A stretch of 49,925 nucleotides of DNA, taken from the NCBI GenBank assembly GCA_015231795.1, contig JADGAX010000012.1, positions 1 to 49,925 of the forward strand, given 5' to 3'. The translations under genes and the position numbers were made by a program. Origin of the DNA: Alphaproteobacteria bacterium. Lineage in GTDB: Bacteria; Pseudomonadota; Alphaproteobacteria; Rhodospirillales; WMHbin7. The notes below the pieces were generated by a model that was not told the origin of the DNA, ran no database searches, and saw only the letters and a program-made list of their open reading frames with translations. The number at the start of each line of letters is the position of its first letter. Within the stretch, counting starts at the first letter, position 1. Shown here in pieces: positions 9,685-17,653 of this stretch.

Positions 9685-10417
9685 CTTTGCCTTCCTTGCC
9701 GGGCAGGCCGGCCTGTTCGCGCAGCACCTTGCCCGAAACCTCTTCCACCTCGCCGCGTTCAAGCTGGCCCAGTTGGAAGGGGCCGTAAGCGGTGCGGATC
9801 AGGCGCGTGGTTTCCATGCCCAGGCTGGCCATCACCTTGCGGATTTCGCGGTTCTTGCCTTCCTTGATGGATACGATCAGCCAAGCGTTGGCCCCTTGCG
9901 ACCGTTCGATGCTGGCCTTGATCGGGCCATAGGACACGCCGTCCACCGTGACGCCCCGCTCCAGCGACGCCAAAGCCTCGGGCGTTGGAATGGGATGCAC
10001 CCGCACCCGGTAGCGGCGCGTCCAGCCGGTGCTGGGCAGTTCCATCTTGCGGGCCAGGTCGCCGTCGTTGGTCAGCAGCAGCAAGCCTTCGCTGGTCAGG
10101 TCAAGGCGTCCTACCGAAATCAGTCGCGGCAGGTTGGGCGGCAGATTGTCGAAAACGGTGGGCCGTCCTTCGGGGTCCTTGTGGGTGGTGACGAGGCCTG
10201 GCGGCTTGTGATAGCGCCACAGCCTGGGCGGTTCCGGAGTCCTTAGTGGTTTGCCGTTCACGACGATGGCGTCGGCCTCGGTGACGTTGAGGGCGGGCGA
10301 GGAAATCACATGGCCGTTGACCGAAACGCGGCCCTCGGCAATCCAGCTTTCGGCCTCGCGGCGCGAGCAAAGCCCCGCCCTGGCCATGCGTTTGGCGATG
10401 CGTTCTCCGTCAGCCAC
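9665..10417 (-). CDS. RluB-type rRNA pseudouridine synthase
   Basis: The protein isomerises specific uridines in ribosomal RNA to pseudouridine (RsuA/RluB/RluF family). An N-terminal S4 RNA-binding domain begins near RIAKRMARAGLCSRREAE. The catalytic motif is VGRLDLTSEGLLLLTNDG, with the aspartate of GRLD as nucleophile. KEGKNREIRKVM near the C-terminus is a second family signature. I chose the GTG giving (M)ADGERIAKRM, which overlaps the upstream gene's stop by eight bases. At 250 residues it lacks the long charged tail seen in some RluB proteins. The RNA target cannot be told from sequence. Confidence 0.9.
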   Translation of the reverse strand: MADGERIAKRMARAGLCSRREAESWIAEGRVSVNGHVISSPALNVTEADAIVVNGKPLRTPEPPRLWRYHKPPGLVTTHKDPEGRPTVFDNLPPNLPRLISVGRLDLTSEGLLLLTNDGDLARKMELPSTGWTRRYRVRVHPIPTPEALASLERGVTVDGVSYGPIKASIERSQGANAWLIVSIKEGKNREIRKVMASLGMETTRLIRTAYGPFQLGQLERGEVEEVSGKVLREQAGLPGKEGKVAHHRR

Positions 10418-11129
10418 GGCAAGCCTCGATGAAAGCGGTGAAAAGGGATGTGTCGGCTGGGCTGATCGCATATTCGGGATGCCATTGCACGCCGATCACG
10501 AAGGGTTTGCCGGGATGTTCGAAGCCCTCGATCACGCCGTCGTCGGCTTGGGCGTTGACCACCAGCCCTTCGCCCAGCTTCTTGACCGCCTGATGATGGG
10601 CGCTATTGACCGGAATGCGCCCGGCCTTGCAGATGGCGGCCAAATGGGTGCCCGGCGTGATCGCCACCTCATGGCCCGGCTCGGTTCTGGGATTGGGTTG
10701 TTCGTGCGCCAGCGCGCCTGCCACTTCATCTGGAATGTGCTGGATCAGCGTGCCGCCCAGGGCGACGTTCAAAAGCTGCTGGCCGCCGCAGATGCCCAGC
10801 ACCGGCATGCCGCGCGCAAGCGCGCCTTGCACGATGGCCAGTTCGAACTGAGTGCGCTTGGTCTTCAGCTTCACGCTGGCGTGGCGGGTGGCGTCTCCGA
10901 ACAGGGCCGGATCGACGTCGAAGGCGCCGCCGGTCACCACCAGACCCTTGATGGCGTCTAGATAGACGGCGGCTAAGTCTGGCTCATGCGGCAAGGACAA
11001 GGGTGCGCCGCCCGCGCTGGCGACCGCATCGCAGTAATTCTGGCGCAGCGCGTACCAGGGCATCTTGGAATAGCCGCCGGGTTCTTCGCTATCCAGCGTG
11101 ATGCCAATCAGAGGGGGGTGCGTCTTCAT
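10410..11129 (-). CDS. Class I glutamine amidotransferase, PuuD-like hydrolase
   Basis: The 239-residue protein belongs to the gamma-glutamyl-GABA hydrolase (PuuD, peptidase C26) group. The nucleophile elbow GICGGQQLLNV contains the catalytic cysteine, and QWHPE near the C-terminus supplies the histidine and glutamate. Family members remove glutamate from gamma-glutamyl amines in putrescine breakdown, but no other polyamine gene is nearby. The ATG giving MKTHPPLIGI is the family-like start; the frame is open about 190 bases further upstream through the divergent tadA region. It is the first gene of the minus-strand operon ending in the helicase. Confidence 0.86.
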   Translation of the reverse strand: MKTHPPLIGITLDSEEPGGYSKMPWYALRQNYCDAVASAGGAPLSLPHEPDLAAVYLDAIKGLVVTGGAFDVDPALFGDATRHASVKLKTKRTQFELAIVQGALARGMPVLGICGGQQLLNVALGGTLIQHIPDEVAGALAHEQPNPRTEPGHEVAITPGTHLAAICKAGRIPVNSAHHQAVKKLGEGLVVNAQADDGVIEGFEHPGKPFVIGVQWHPEYAISPADTSLFTAFIEACRG

Positions 11130-11187
11130 GGCCGGAACATAATGGGTACGGCTTGACCTGTCCAGCCCGTCCGGGCAAGGTCGAAAG

Positions 11188-11640
11188 ATGGATGCGAACA
11201 AATTCATGGCTCTGGCCTTCGAACAAGCCAAGGCGGCTGAAAAGGCTGGCGAAGTGCCGATCGGCGCGGTGGTGGTGGATGCCAGGGGTCGGGTTCTGGG
11301 CCTGGGGCACAACCGCAACCGCTTGCGGCTGGACCCGACCGCGCACGCGGAAATCGAGGCGATTCGCGCCGCCTGTCAGGAATTGGGCCAAGCCAGACTG
11401 GATGACTGTGATCTGTATGTGACGCTGGAACCTTGCCCGATGTGCGCCCAGGCCATCGCTTTCGCCCAAATTCGCCGGTTGGTGTTTGGCGCTTACGACC
11501 CCAAAGGGGGCGGGGTCGAGCATGGGCCGCGCATCTTTGAACAGCCAACTTGTCATCATCGACCGGAAGTCATTGGCGGCATTGGGGAAACCGAGGCTAG
11601 CACCCTGCTTAGGGCTTTTTTCCAGGCCAGACGGGATTGA
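11188..11640 (+). CDS. tadA: tRNA-specific adenosine deaminase
   Basis: TadA converts A34 to inosine in the anticodon of tRNA-Arg(ACG). The 150-residue product has the zinc-site motifs HAEIEAI and PCPMCAQA, in which HAE supplies the zinc ligand and proton-shuttling glutamate and the PCxxC cysteines complete the site. VPIGAVVV near the N-terminus is also typical. It is divergent from the amidotransferase with about 58 bases between the starts, a gap that includes a GC-rich hairpin. Confidence 0.92.
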   Translation: MDANKFMALAFEQAKAAEKAGEVPIGAVVVDARGRVLGLGHNRNRLRLDPTAHAEIEAIRAACQELGQARLDDCDLYVTLEPCPMCAQAIAFAQIRRLVFGAYDPKGGGVEHGPRIFEQPTCHHRPEVIGGIGETEASTLLRAFFQARRD

Positions 11641-11696
11641 TCCCCGAGCTTCTTGCCTGTAAGCAAGGGTATCTTGTGGATGGGTGGGGTAGAGAC

Positions 11697-12128
11697 ATGC
11701 GCTTGTTGATCTTGCTGATGGCGGGGTTGCTGTTTGCTGGCGGGCCTGCTTTGGCCAGCGGTGGAAAGAAGCTGGGCGAAGGCCCGCCCATGATCGAATT
11801 CAATCCGATGAATGTGCCGGTGCGCGGGTTGGAGCGCACGGAAAGCCGCCTGTACACGCTGAATCTGGAATCGCACGGTTGGATGATGATTCCCACCATC
11901 TGCAAATCGGTTCCCAAGATCGTCGATGCGGTCATCAACGATTTCAGGGCCAATCCGCCGCAGGTGACCAAGCGCAACAAGTTGGATATGGTGGCCATGG
12001 ATAAGCGCATGACCGATGTCGTGCTGCGCTATGTCGATCCGTCGCTCGTCAAACGCGTCTGGCTGGTCGAAGGCGGCAGTGCTGGCACCGGCGGCGTTAT
12101 CGACCGCCTGCCCAATCAGTGCAAGTAG
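11697..12128 (+). CDS. Small exported protein of unknown function
   Basis: I do not recognise this family. The chosen ATG gives a clear signal peptide, MRLLILLMAGLLFAGGPALA, so the 123-residue mature protein should be periplasmic. It is mixed in charge, has two cysteines (TICKS and the C-terminal NQCK) that could form a disulfide, and shows no repeat or low-complexity tract. An upstream in-frame ATG at 11637 would add 20 residues and bury the signal peptide, so I reject it. It is followed 17 bases later by an AhpD-like gene with a good ribosome-binding site, suggesting co-transcription. Confidence 0.7.
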   Translation: MRLLILLMAGLLFAGGPALASGGKKLGEGPPMIEFNPMNVPVRGLERTESRLYTLNLESHGWMMIPTICKSVPKIVDAVINDFRANPPQVTKRNKLDMVAMDKRMTDVVLRYVDPSLVKRVWLVEGGSAGTGGVIDRLPNQCK

Positions 12129-12145
12129 GACAACAGGAGAGAAAA

Positions 12146-12496
12146 ATGGTCAAGGACTGGCCCAAGATGGCGAAAGACTTGTCGTTGGCCATGCGCGAGG
12201 TGCGGGCGGGCGTTCCCGACGTCGCCAAGGCTTTCTCGGAATTGGCCAAGACGGCGACGGCCATGGGCGCTTTGGACCCCAAGGCCAAGGAGCTGATCGC
12301 GGTGGCGATCGCGGTGGCCGTGCGCTGCGACGGCTGCATAGCCTTTCACGTCAAGGCGGCTTTCGATCACGGCGCCACGCGCGAAGAAATCATGGAAACC
12401 GTGGGCATGTCGATTTACATGGGCGGCGGCCCCAGCTTCATTTATGGCGCCCAGGCATTGGAAGCCTATGACCAGTTCGCCGCCCTGAAGGCTTAG
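12146..12496 (+). CDS. AhpD-like carboxymuconolactone decarboxylase family protein
   Basis: The 116-residue all-alpha protein has the AhpD core CxxCxxxH as CDGCIAFH at residues 61-68, within VAVRCDGCIAFHVKAA. Proteins of this family use the cysteine pair as a thiol-disulfide couple in peroxide defence, or are related to gamma-carboxymuconolactone decarboxylases; the redox-type motif favours the first. The chosen start is preceded by ACAGGAGAGAAAA, an excellent ribosome-binding site. It lies between the small exported protein and a methyltransferase on the same strand. Confidence 0.85.
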   Translation: MVKDWPKMAKDLSLAMREVRAGVPDVAKAFSELAKTATAMGALDPKAKELIAVAIAVAVRCDGCIAFHVKAAFDHGATREEIMETVGMSIYMGGGPSFIYGAQALEAYDQFAALKA

Positions 12497-12501
12497 AAGG
12501 C

Positions 12502-13179
12502 TTGAACGACTTTTACCAAAGCTACGGGCGTTTCAAGCAATATTCCACGCCCACTGTTTCCGACAAGGTGCGAAAGCGCCTGGACAGGGAAGTGTGGGAA
12601 CCCGCCGCCTGCCAGCCTCATCACCGGTTCTTGGAATTGGGATGCGGCACCGGCCAGTTCCTGGCCTATTTGGCGGCCAAGGGGGCGACGTCCGTGCTGG
12701 GGATCGATCACGATCTTGATCTGGCGCAGGTGATGCCAACCGCCGCCAAGTCCTTCTTTCGCCAGGGCGACATTCTAAAGGCGCTGGAAGGCGATGCGCT
12801 GGGGCGGTTTGACCGCGTGATGCTGTTCGACGTGCTGGAACATTTCACGCCGCAAGATGGTTGGGCGTTGCTGGAAGCCATCCGCGATCATCTGGAGCCC
12901 GATGGCAAACTGGTGCTGAAAGTGCCCAATGCCGCCTCGCCCTGGGGCATTCAATACCAGTATGGCGATCTGACGCACAAAACCGCCTATACGCCGCTTA
13001 GTCTGCGCCAGATGGCCGAAGCGTCCGGTTACGCGCTGGAGCGTTTCTACGCGCCCTTGGGCGGCTCGCCGCGCCGCAGAGTGAGCGAAGCGATGGTGAA
13101 CGGATTTCTGAAATGGGCGCTGACCTCGCCGCCCGATCTGTTCAGCGCCAATATGTACGGGATTCTTAAACCGCGCTGA
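12502..13179 (+). CDS. Class I SAM-dependent methyltransferase
   Basis: The 225-residue protein has a Rossmann methyltransferase fold with motif I FLELGCGTGQF, an acidic second strand LGIDHD, and MLFDVLEHF followed by LVLKVPNAASPWG, similar to UbiG-like and sugar-methylating enzymes. The start is a TTG only five bases after the AhpD-like stop, implying coupling; no ATG fits. The substrate is unknown. A methyltransferase with a putative saccharide target would match the glycosyltransferases further on, but that is only an association. Confidence 0.82.
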   Translation: MNDFYQSYGRFKQYSTPTVSDKVRKRLDREVWEPAACQPHHRFLELGCGTGQFLAYLAAKGATSVLGIDHDLDLAQVMPTAAKSFFRQGDILKALEGDALGRFDRVMLFDVLEHFTPQDGWALLEAIRDHLEPDGKLVLKVPNAASPWGIQYQYGDLTHKTAYTPLSLRQMAEASGYALERFYAPLGGSPRRRVSEAMVNGFLKWALTSPPDLFSANMYGILKPR

Positions 13180-14000
13180 TCACCAGACCTTGTCGGGAAA
13201 CTGCGCGATGCCTCGCTTCAGAAAGATGGCGTCCGCCTGATAGAGAAGGCGCATTCTTCCCCTTCTCATATCTGTCATGTCGATGAACTGGAAGCCTTGC
13301 TCATCCATGAAGCGAACGACGTCGGGGAACAGCGGCGCGCCTTCGTTGTAGCGAAGAATCGACACTTCGGCGATGACGGCGCTGGCGGATGCCAAAATTT
13401 GCGGGCCGCCCTTCAAAACGTCGATTTCCGCCCCTTGCACGTCCAGCTTGATCAAATCGAATGGGGGGCGTTGTTTGCGATAAGGTCCAGACGTTCGATC
13501 TTGACCTTGCGAGACTTGCTGGCGAAGCCGGAACGTTCGGCGAAGAGAGAGGAGCCGGTTGTGCCGAAGGGTGTTTGCGGGATTAGGAATTCGACCTCGC
13601 GGCCAGCCTCCTCCCCCAGAACGGCGATGCGAACATTGGCGTTTCCAATCTCGGCGGCGACGGCGTTCAGCGCCGCTTCCTTCTCGCTTTGCGCCTCGAC
13701 CATCTGGATGTGAGCCGTGGGAAAGATTCTTCTGGCAAGGCGGCTCCACCAACCTTCATAAGCGCCGATATCCAGAATGGCCTTGGGCTTCAACCCGATT
13801 TCGGAGAGCCGCAACAGGGCCTCCTCCATAGTGTTGCGACCGTCCTCAAGGGCGATCAGCCCCATCATCTGAAGGGCTTGCGGCTGGCCTGGAACGGCGG
13901 CCAGGACTGCCTTCAGGGTCTTGAAGGCGGCATCGAAGTCGCCGCGCTCGCCCTCGCGTTTGGCGCGCTCCAAAGCCTGACCGAGCGAAAAGCCGCTCAC
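13180..14000 (-). pseudogene. FkbM-family methyltransferase gene, split by one frameshift
   Basis: The N-terminal part (13452-14000) contains a short helical repeat-like region, then ILDIGAYEGWWSRLA (SAM motif I) and MVEAQSEKE. The C-terminal part, in a second frame (13180 to about 13470), continues with FDLIKLDVQGAEIDVLKG, the FkbM signature, and ends AIFLKRGIAQFPDKVW. The frames join at a run of six C on the coding strand (six G at 13463-13468); seven would restore one continuous protein of about 273 residues. The start is a GTG overlapping the purD stop. Either the gene is broken, it is shifted by slippage, or this is an assembly error. FkbM enzymes O-methylate sugars and other metabolites. 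Confidence 0.8.
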
Positions 14001-15280
14001 TGGACGTTCTCGCGGGCAATAGCCCGCCAGCCGATGTCGCGCCGACAGAATCCTTCCGTCCAGCGGATGCGCTCGACCGCCTGATACGCCCTTGCCTGCG
14101 CTTGCTTGACAGAAGTTCCAATAGCCGTCACCCCCAGCACGCGCCCGCCATTGGCTAGTATCTGGCCGTCTTGCTCCTTGGTTCCGGCATGGAAGACGGT
14201 GACGCCTTCCACCTTGCCCGCCTCGCCCAATCCGTCGATGACGGTGCCTTTCTTGTAGGCCCCCGGATAACCCTCGGCCGCCATCACCACCACCAGCGCC
14301 GTTTCATCTTTCCAGCCGAAGCGCGCCTGATCCAGGCGCCCCAAGGCCGCGGCATGCAAAATTTCCAACAGATCGCCATCCAGACGGCTCATCAGCACCT
14401 GACATTCCGGATCGCCGAAGCGCACGTTGAATTCGATCAGCTTGGGTTCGCCGTCCTTAATCATCAGGCCAGCGAACAAAACGCCGGTGAAGGGAGCGCC
14501 CATGTCCGCCATGCCTTTCACGGCGGGCTTGACGATGCGCTCCATGATTTTCGCCTCGACCTCGGGCGTCGCCACCGGGGCGGGCGAATAGGCGCCCATG
14601 CCGCCGGTATTGGGGCCGGTGTCGCCGTCGCCCACCGCCTTATGGTCCTGGGCGGCCGAGAAAGCCACGGCGCGCTGGCCGTCGCACAAGGCGAAGTAGC
14701 TGGCTTCCTCGCCGGTGAGGAATTCCTCGATGACGATTTCGTCGCCCGCCGATCCGAATTCGCGTTTGGCCATCATCAGATCGACGGCGTCCAGGGCTTC
14801 TTGCAGTGTGGGACACAAGATGACGCCCTTGCCTGCCGCCAGACCGCTGGCTTTGACCACGATGGGAGCGCCCTTCTCGCGCACGAAGGCCTTGGCGGCT
14901 TCGATGTCGGTGAAGCGCCCGTACCAGGCGGTGGGAATGCCCGCCTTGGCCGCCAGATCCTTCATGAAGGCCTTCGACCCTTCCAGTTGGGCCGCTGCCT
15001 GGCTGGGGCCGAAAACCGGGAATCCCGCTTCGCGCAGCCGGTCGGCCAGCCCCAGGGTAAGCGGCGCTTCCGGCCCCACCACCACGAAATCGACGGCGTG
15101 GCTTTTGGCGAAATCGACCAGCTTGGCGACATCTTCCGCCCCGATGGGCACGCAGTCGGCGATTTGGGCGATTCCGGCATTGCCGGGCGCGCAGTACAGC
15201 TTGTCCAGGCGGGGGGATTGCCTCAATTTCCAGGCCAGCGCATGTTCGCGCCCGCCGGAACCGACTAAAAGAACCTTCAT
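13997..15280 (-). CDS. purD: Phosphoribosylamine-glycine ligase
   Basis: PurD catalyses the second step of purine synthesis, joining glycine to phosphoribosylamine with ATP. The 427-residue protein has normal family length and begins [19 protein letters not shown]. The ATP-grasp region includes [13 protein letters not shown] and [12 protein letters not shown], and the C-terminal part has [11 protein letters not shown]. The frame extends another 100 codons upstream into the xseA region, but only this ATG gives the family N-terminus. It is divergent from xseA and its stop overlaps the GTG of the FkbM-like gene by three bases, so the two are probably one operon. Confidence 0.96.
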   Translation of the reverse strand: MKVLLVGSGGREHALAWKLRQSPRLDKLYCAPGNAGIAQIADCVPIGAEDVAKLVDFAKSHAVDFVVVGPEAPLTLGLADRLREAGFPVFGPSQAAAQLEGSKAFMKDLAAKAGIPTAWYGRFTDIEAAKAFVREKGAPIVVKASGLAAGKGVILCPTLQEALDAVDLMMAKREFGSAGDEIVIEEFLTGEEASYFALCDGQRAVAFSAAQDHKAVGDGDTGPNTGGMGAYSPAPVATPEVEAKIMERIVKPAVKGMADMGAPFTGVLFAGLMIKDGEPKLIEFNVRFGDPECQVLMSRLDGDLLEILHAAALGRLDQARFGWKDETALVVVMAAEGYPGAYKKGTVIDGLGEAGKVEGVTVFHAGTKEQDGQILANGGRVLGVTAIGTSVKQAQARAYQAVERIRWTEGFCRRDIGWRAIARENVQ

Positions 15281-15332
15281 GGTCAACTCCCCCATGGCAT
15301 CGCTTAGGGCGGTTCTTGTATCATAGCCAGTC

Positions 15333-16736
15333 ATGAACGACCAGCGCACCAATCTGCCCGAATTGTCGGTTTCCGAAATCTCGACGCTTTTGAAGCGTAC
15401 GGTCGAGGACTCGTTTTCGCTGGTTCGGGTGCGGGGCGAAATTTCGGGCTTCAAGCGCCACAGTTCCGGCCATCTGTACTTCGCGCTCAAGGACAGCGAG
15501 GCGGTGCTGGACGCCGTGTGCTGGAAGGGTAGTGCCGCCAAGCTGGCGGCAAAGCCCGAAGACGGGCTGGAAGTGGTGTGCCTGGGCCGGCTGACCACCT
15601 ATGCCGGGCGCTCGAAATATCAGATGGTCGTCGAGCAGATGGAGCTGTCGGGCGAAGGGGCGCTGCTGAAGCTGTTGGAGGAGCGCAAGAAAAAGCTGGC
15701 CGCCGAAGGTCTGTTCGCGTCCGAGCGCAAGCGCCCCATTCCCTATCTGCCCGGCGTGATCGGCGTGATCACTTCGCCCACCGGGGCGGTCATCCGCGAC
15801 ATTCTGCATCGCCTTGCCGACCGTTTTCCCCGCCATGTGCTGGTTTGGCCGGTGGCCGTGCAGGGCGAGGGGGCGGCCCAGCAGGTGGCGCGGGCGATCC
15901 AGGGTTTCAACGCCTTGTCGCCAAACGGCGCCGTGCCGCGCCCCGACCTGTTGATCGTCGCCCGCGGCGGCGGCAGCATCGAGGATTTGTGGGCCTTCAA
16001 CGAGGAAATCGTGGTTCGGGCGGCAGCCGAATCGCAGATTCCGTTGATCTCGGCGGTGGGGCACGAAACCGACACCACGCTGATCGATTTCGCGTCCGAC
16101 CGGCGCGCGCCCACGCCAACGGCGGCGGCAGAAATGGCGGTGCCGGTGCGCATGGATCTGGTGGCCGACCTGAAACAGAAATCGGCCCGCATGGCGCAAG
16201 CGATGGGGCGTCTGCTTGATGAGCGGCGCATGCGCCTGGAAGGGTTGGAGCGCGGCCTGCCCAAGCCGTCGCATCTGGTGGAAGAAGCCCAGCAGAAGCT
16301 GGACGAGCGGGCCGAGAGATTGGCCAACGCCTATCCCGCCTATCTTGAGCGTCAGCGGGCCAATCTGGCCAAGTTGGGGGCGACCTTGCGCTCGCCCAGG
16401 GAATTGATCGCCTTGAAGGCGCATCAGTTGGAAAAATCCGCCACCGCGCTGGCCAATGGTTGGAAGGGGCATGTGCAGGGCTGGGAAAGCGGCTTGGACC
16501 GTGCGGGCCGATTACTGGAATCGCTGTCGCACCGTTCGGTGCTGGCGCGCGGCTATGCGCTGGTGCATGGCCCGGACGGCGGCGTGATCGGCTCGGTCGA
16601 GCGGGCGAAGAAGGAAAGCGCCTTGCAAGTTGAGTTCCATGACGGCGCGGTCGAGGTGACGGTGGATGGGGCGGCGCCCGCTCCCCAGAAACCACGCAAG
16701 GGACCCGGCGATCAAAGACAGGGATCGCTGTTGTGA
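15333..16736 (+). CDS. xseA: Exodeoxyribonuclease VII large subunit
   Basis: XseA with XseB forms the single-strand-specific nuclease ExoVII used in repair and recombination. The 467-residue product has the N-terminal OB fold ([20 protein letters not shown]), the catalytic domain motifs [14 protein letters not shown] and [15 protein letters not shown], and [18 protein letters not shown] long helical C-terminal region follows. xseB is not in this window. The stop overlaps the GTG/ATG that opens the frame of the downstream M23 peptidase. Confidence 0.95.
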   Translation: MNDQRTNLPELSVSEISTLLKRTVEDSFSLVRVRGEISGFKRHSSGHLYFALKDSEAVLDAVCWKGSAAKLAAKPEDGLEVVCLGRLTTYAGRSKYQMVVEQMELSGEGALLKLLEERKKKLAAEGLFASERKRPIPYLPGVIGVITSPTGAVIRDILHRLADRFPRHVLVWPVAVQGEGAAQQVARAIQGFNALSPNGAVPRPDLLIVARGGGSIEDLWAFNEEIVVRAAAESQIPLISAVGHETDTTLIDFASDRRAPTPTAAAEMAVPVRMDLVADLKQKSARMAQAMGRLLDERRMRLEGLERGLPKPSHLVEEAQQKLDERAERLANAYPAYLERQRANLAKLGATLRSPRELIALKAHQLEKSATALANGWKGHVQGWESGLDRAGRLLESLSHRSVLARGYALVHGPDGGVIGSVERAKKESALQVEFHDGAVEVTVDGAAPAPQKPRKGPGDQRQGSLL

Positions 16737-16749
16737 TGCGGCTTTACTC

Positions 16750-16831
16750 CGTCATGGCCGGGCTTGTCCCGGCCATCCACGCGGCGATGCGGAAAAAGTC
16801 GTGGATGCGCGGGTCAAGCCCGCGCATGACG
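16750..16831. repeat. Dispersed palindromic repeat, family A, copy 1
   Basis: An 82-base element made of two hairpins: CGTCATGGCCGGGCTTG with its complement in CCCGGCCATCCACG, then CGTGGATGCGCGGG with CCCGCGCATGACG. Its outer ends, CGTCATG and CATGACG, are inverted repeats. Similar elements lie at 22810-22868 and 38733-38826. Read in the frame of the following gene it encodes MAGLVPAIHA, a peptide that recurs in alphaproteobacterial annotations because of such elements. Here it occupies the 5' end of the M23 peptidase frame. Confidence 0.85.
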
Positions 16832-17653
16832 GTTGCTATATCAATTTGCTTCTTTTTTCTTGTTGCCTGTCCGGCGCTGGCCGACGTGGCGCTGAACGGT
16901 CGGATCGAGCAGGGGGCTTTGGTGCTGGGTCAGGCAATGCCCGGCTCGCGCCTGACCTTGGACGGCGTGCCGGTGATGGTGGGGCCGGATGGGCGCTTCG
17001 CGCTGGGCTTTGCCCGCGAAGCCGGGCCGCAGTCGCATTTGCTGATCGAGGAACCCGGACAGCCCGTGCAGACAAGGCAGTTGAGCGTAGCGCCCAGAAG
17101 CTGGGACATTCAGCGCATCGAGGGCTTGCCCGAGCGTCAGGTGACGCCCGATCCGAAAACGCAAGAGCGCATCAAGCGCGAGAATGAATGGATCGTCGAA
17201 GCCAGATCGCATTCAAGTCCACAGGCCCTGTTCGCCAGCGGATTTCTTCAGCCCGCCGATGGTCGGATCAGCGGCGTCTTCGGCAGCCAGCGCATCTTGA
17301 ACGGGCAGCCGCGTTCCGCGCATTCAGGCGTCGATTTCGCGGCCCCTGTGGGGGCGCCCGTGCAAGCCGCCGCCGATGGTCTGGTGGTGCTGGCCGAGGG
17401 CGATCTGTTCTATACCGGCCAGACCGTGATGATCGATCACGGTCTGGGCGTGAACACGGTCTATGCGCATCTGTCTGCGATTGCGGTCAAGCTGGGCCAG
17501 CGCGTCGCCAAGGGAGAGCGGATCGGCAGCGTTGGCGCCAGCGGGCGCGCTACCGGCCCGCATCTGCATTGGGGGCTTACCGTTGGTCAGGTGAAATTGG
17601 ACCCGATGAGCGCTCTTAACCTTCCCCAGCCGCCGCCAGCAGCACGGCCTTGA
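16826..17653 (+). CDS. M23-family peptidoglycan metallopeptidase, exported
   Basis: The protein is a zinc endopeptidase of the LytM/M23 group that cuts peptidoglycan cross-links in the periplasm. Metal and catalytic motifs are HSGVDFAAP, YAHLS and GPHLHWGL. The ATG at 16826 gives MTVAISICFFFLVACPALA, a good signal peptide, and it lies at the very end of a dispersed repeat. The frame is also open from 16733 (GTG, then ATG at 16736), overlapping the xseA stop, which would put about 31 repeat-encoded residues before the signal peptide. A beta-rich region precedes the catalytic domain. The 3' end overlaps the convergent glycosyltransferase gene by 38 bases. Confidence 0.88.
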   Translation: MTVAISICFFFLVACPALADVALNGRIEQGALVLGQAMPGSRLTLDGVPVMVGPDGRFALGFAREAGPQSHLLIEEPGQPVQTRQLSVAPRSWDIQRIEGLPERQVTPDPKTQERIKRENEWIVEARSHSSPQALFASGFLQPADGRISGVFGSQRILNGQPRSAHSGVDFAAPVGAPVQAAADGLVVLAEGDLFYTGQTVMIDHGLGVNTVYAHLSAIAVKLGQRVAKGERIGSVGASGRATGPHLHWGLTVGQVKLDPMSALNLPQPPPAARP

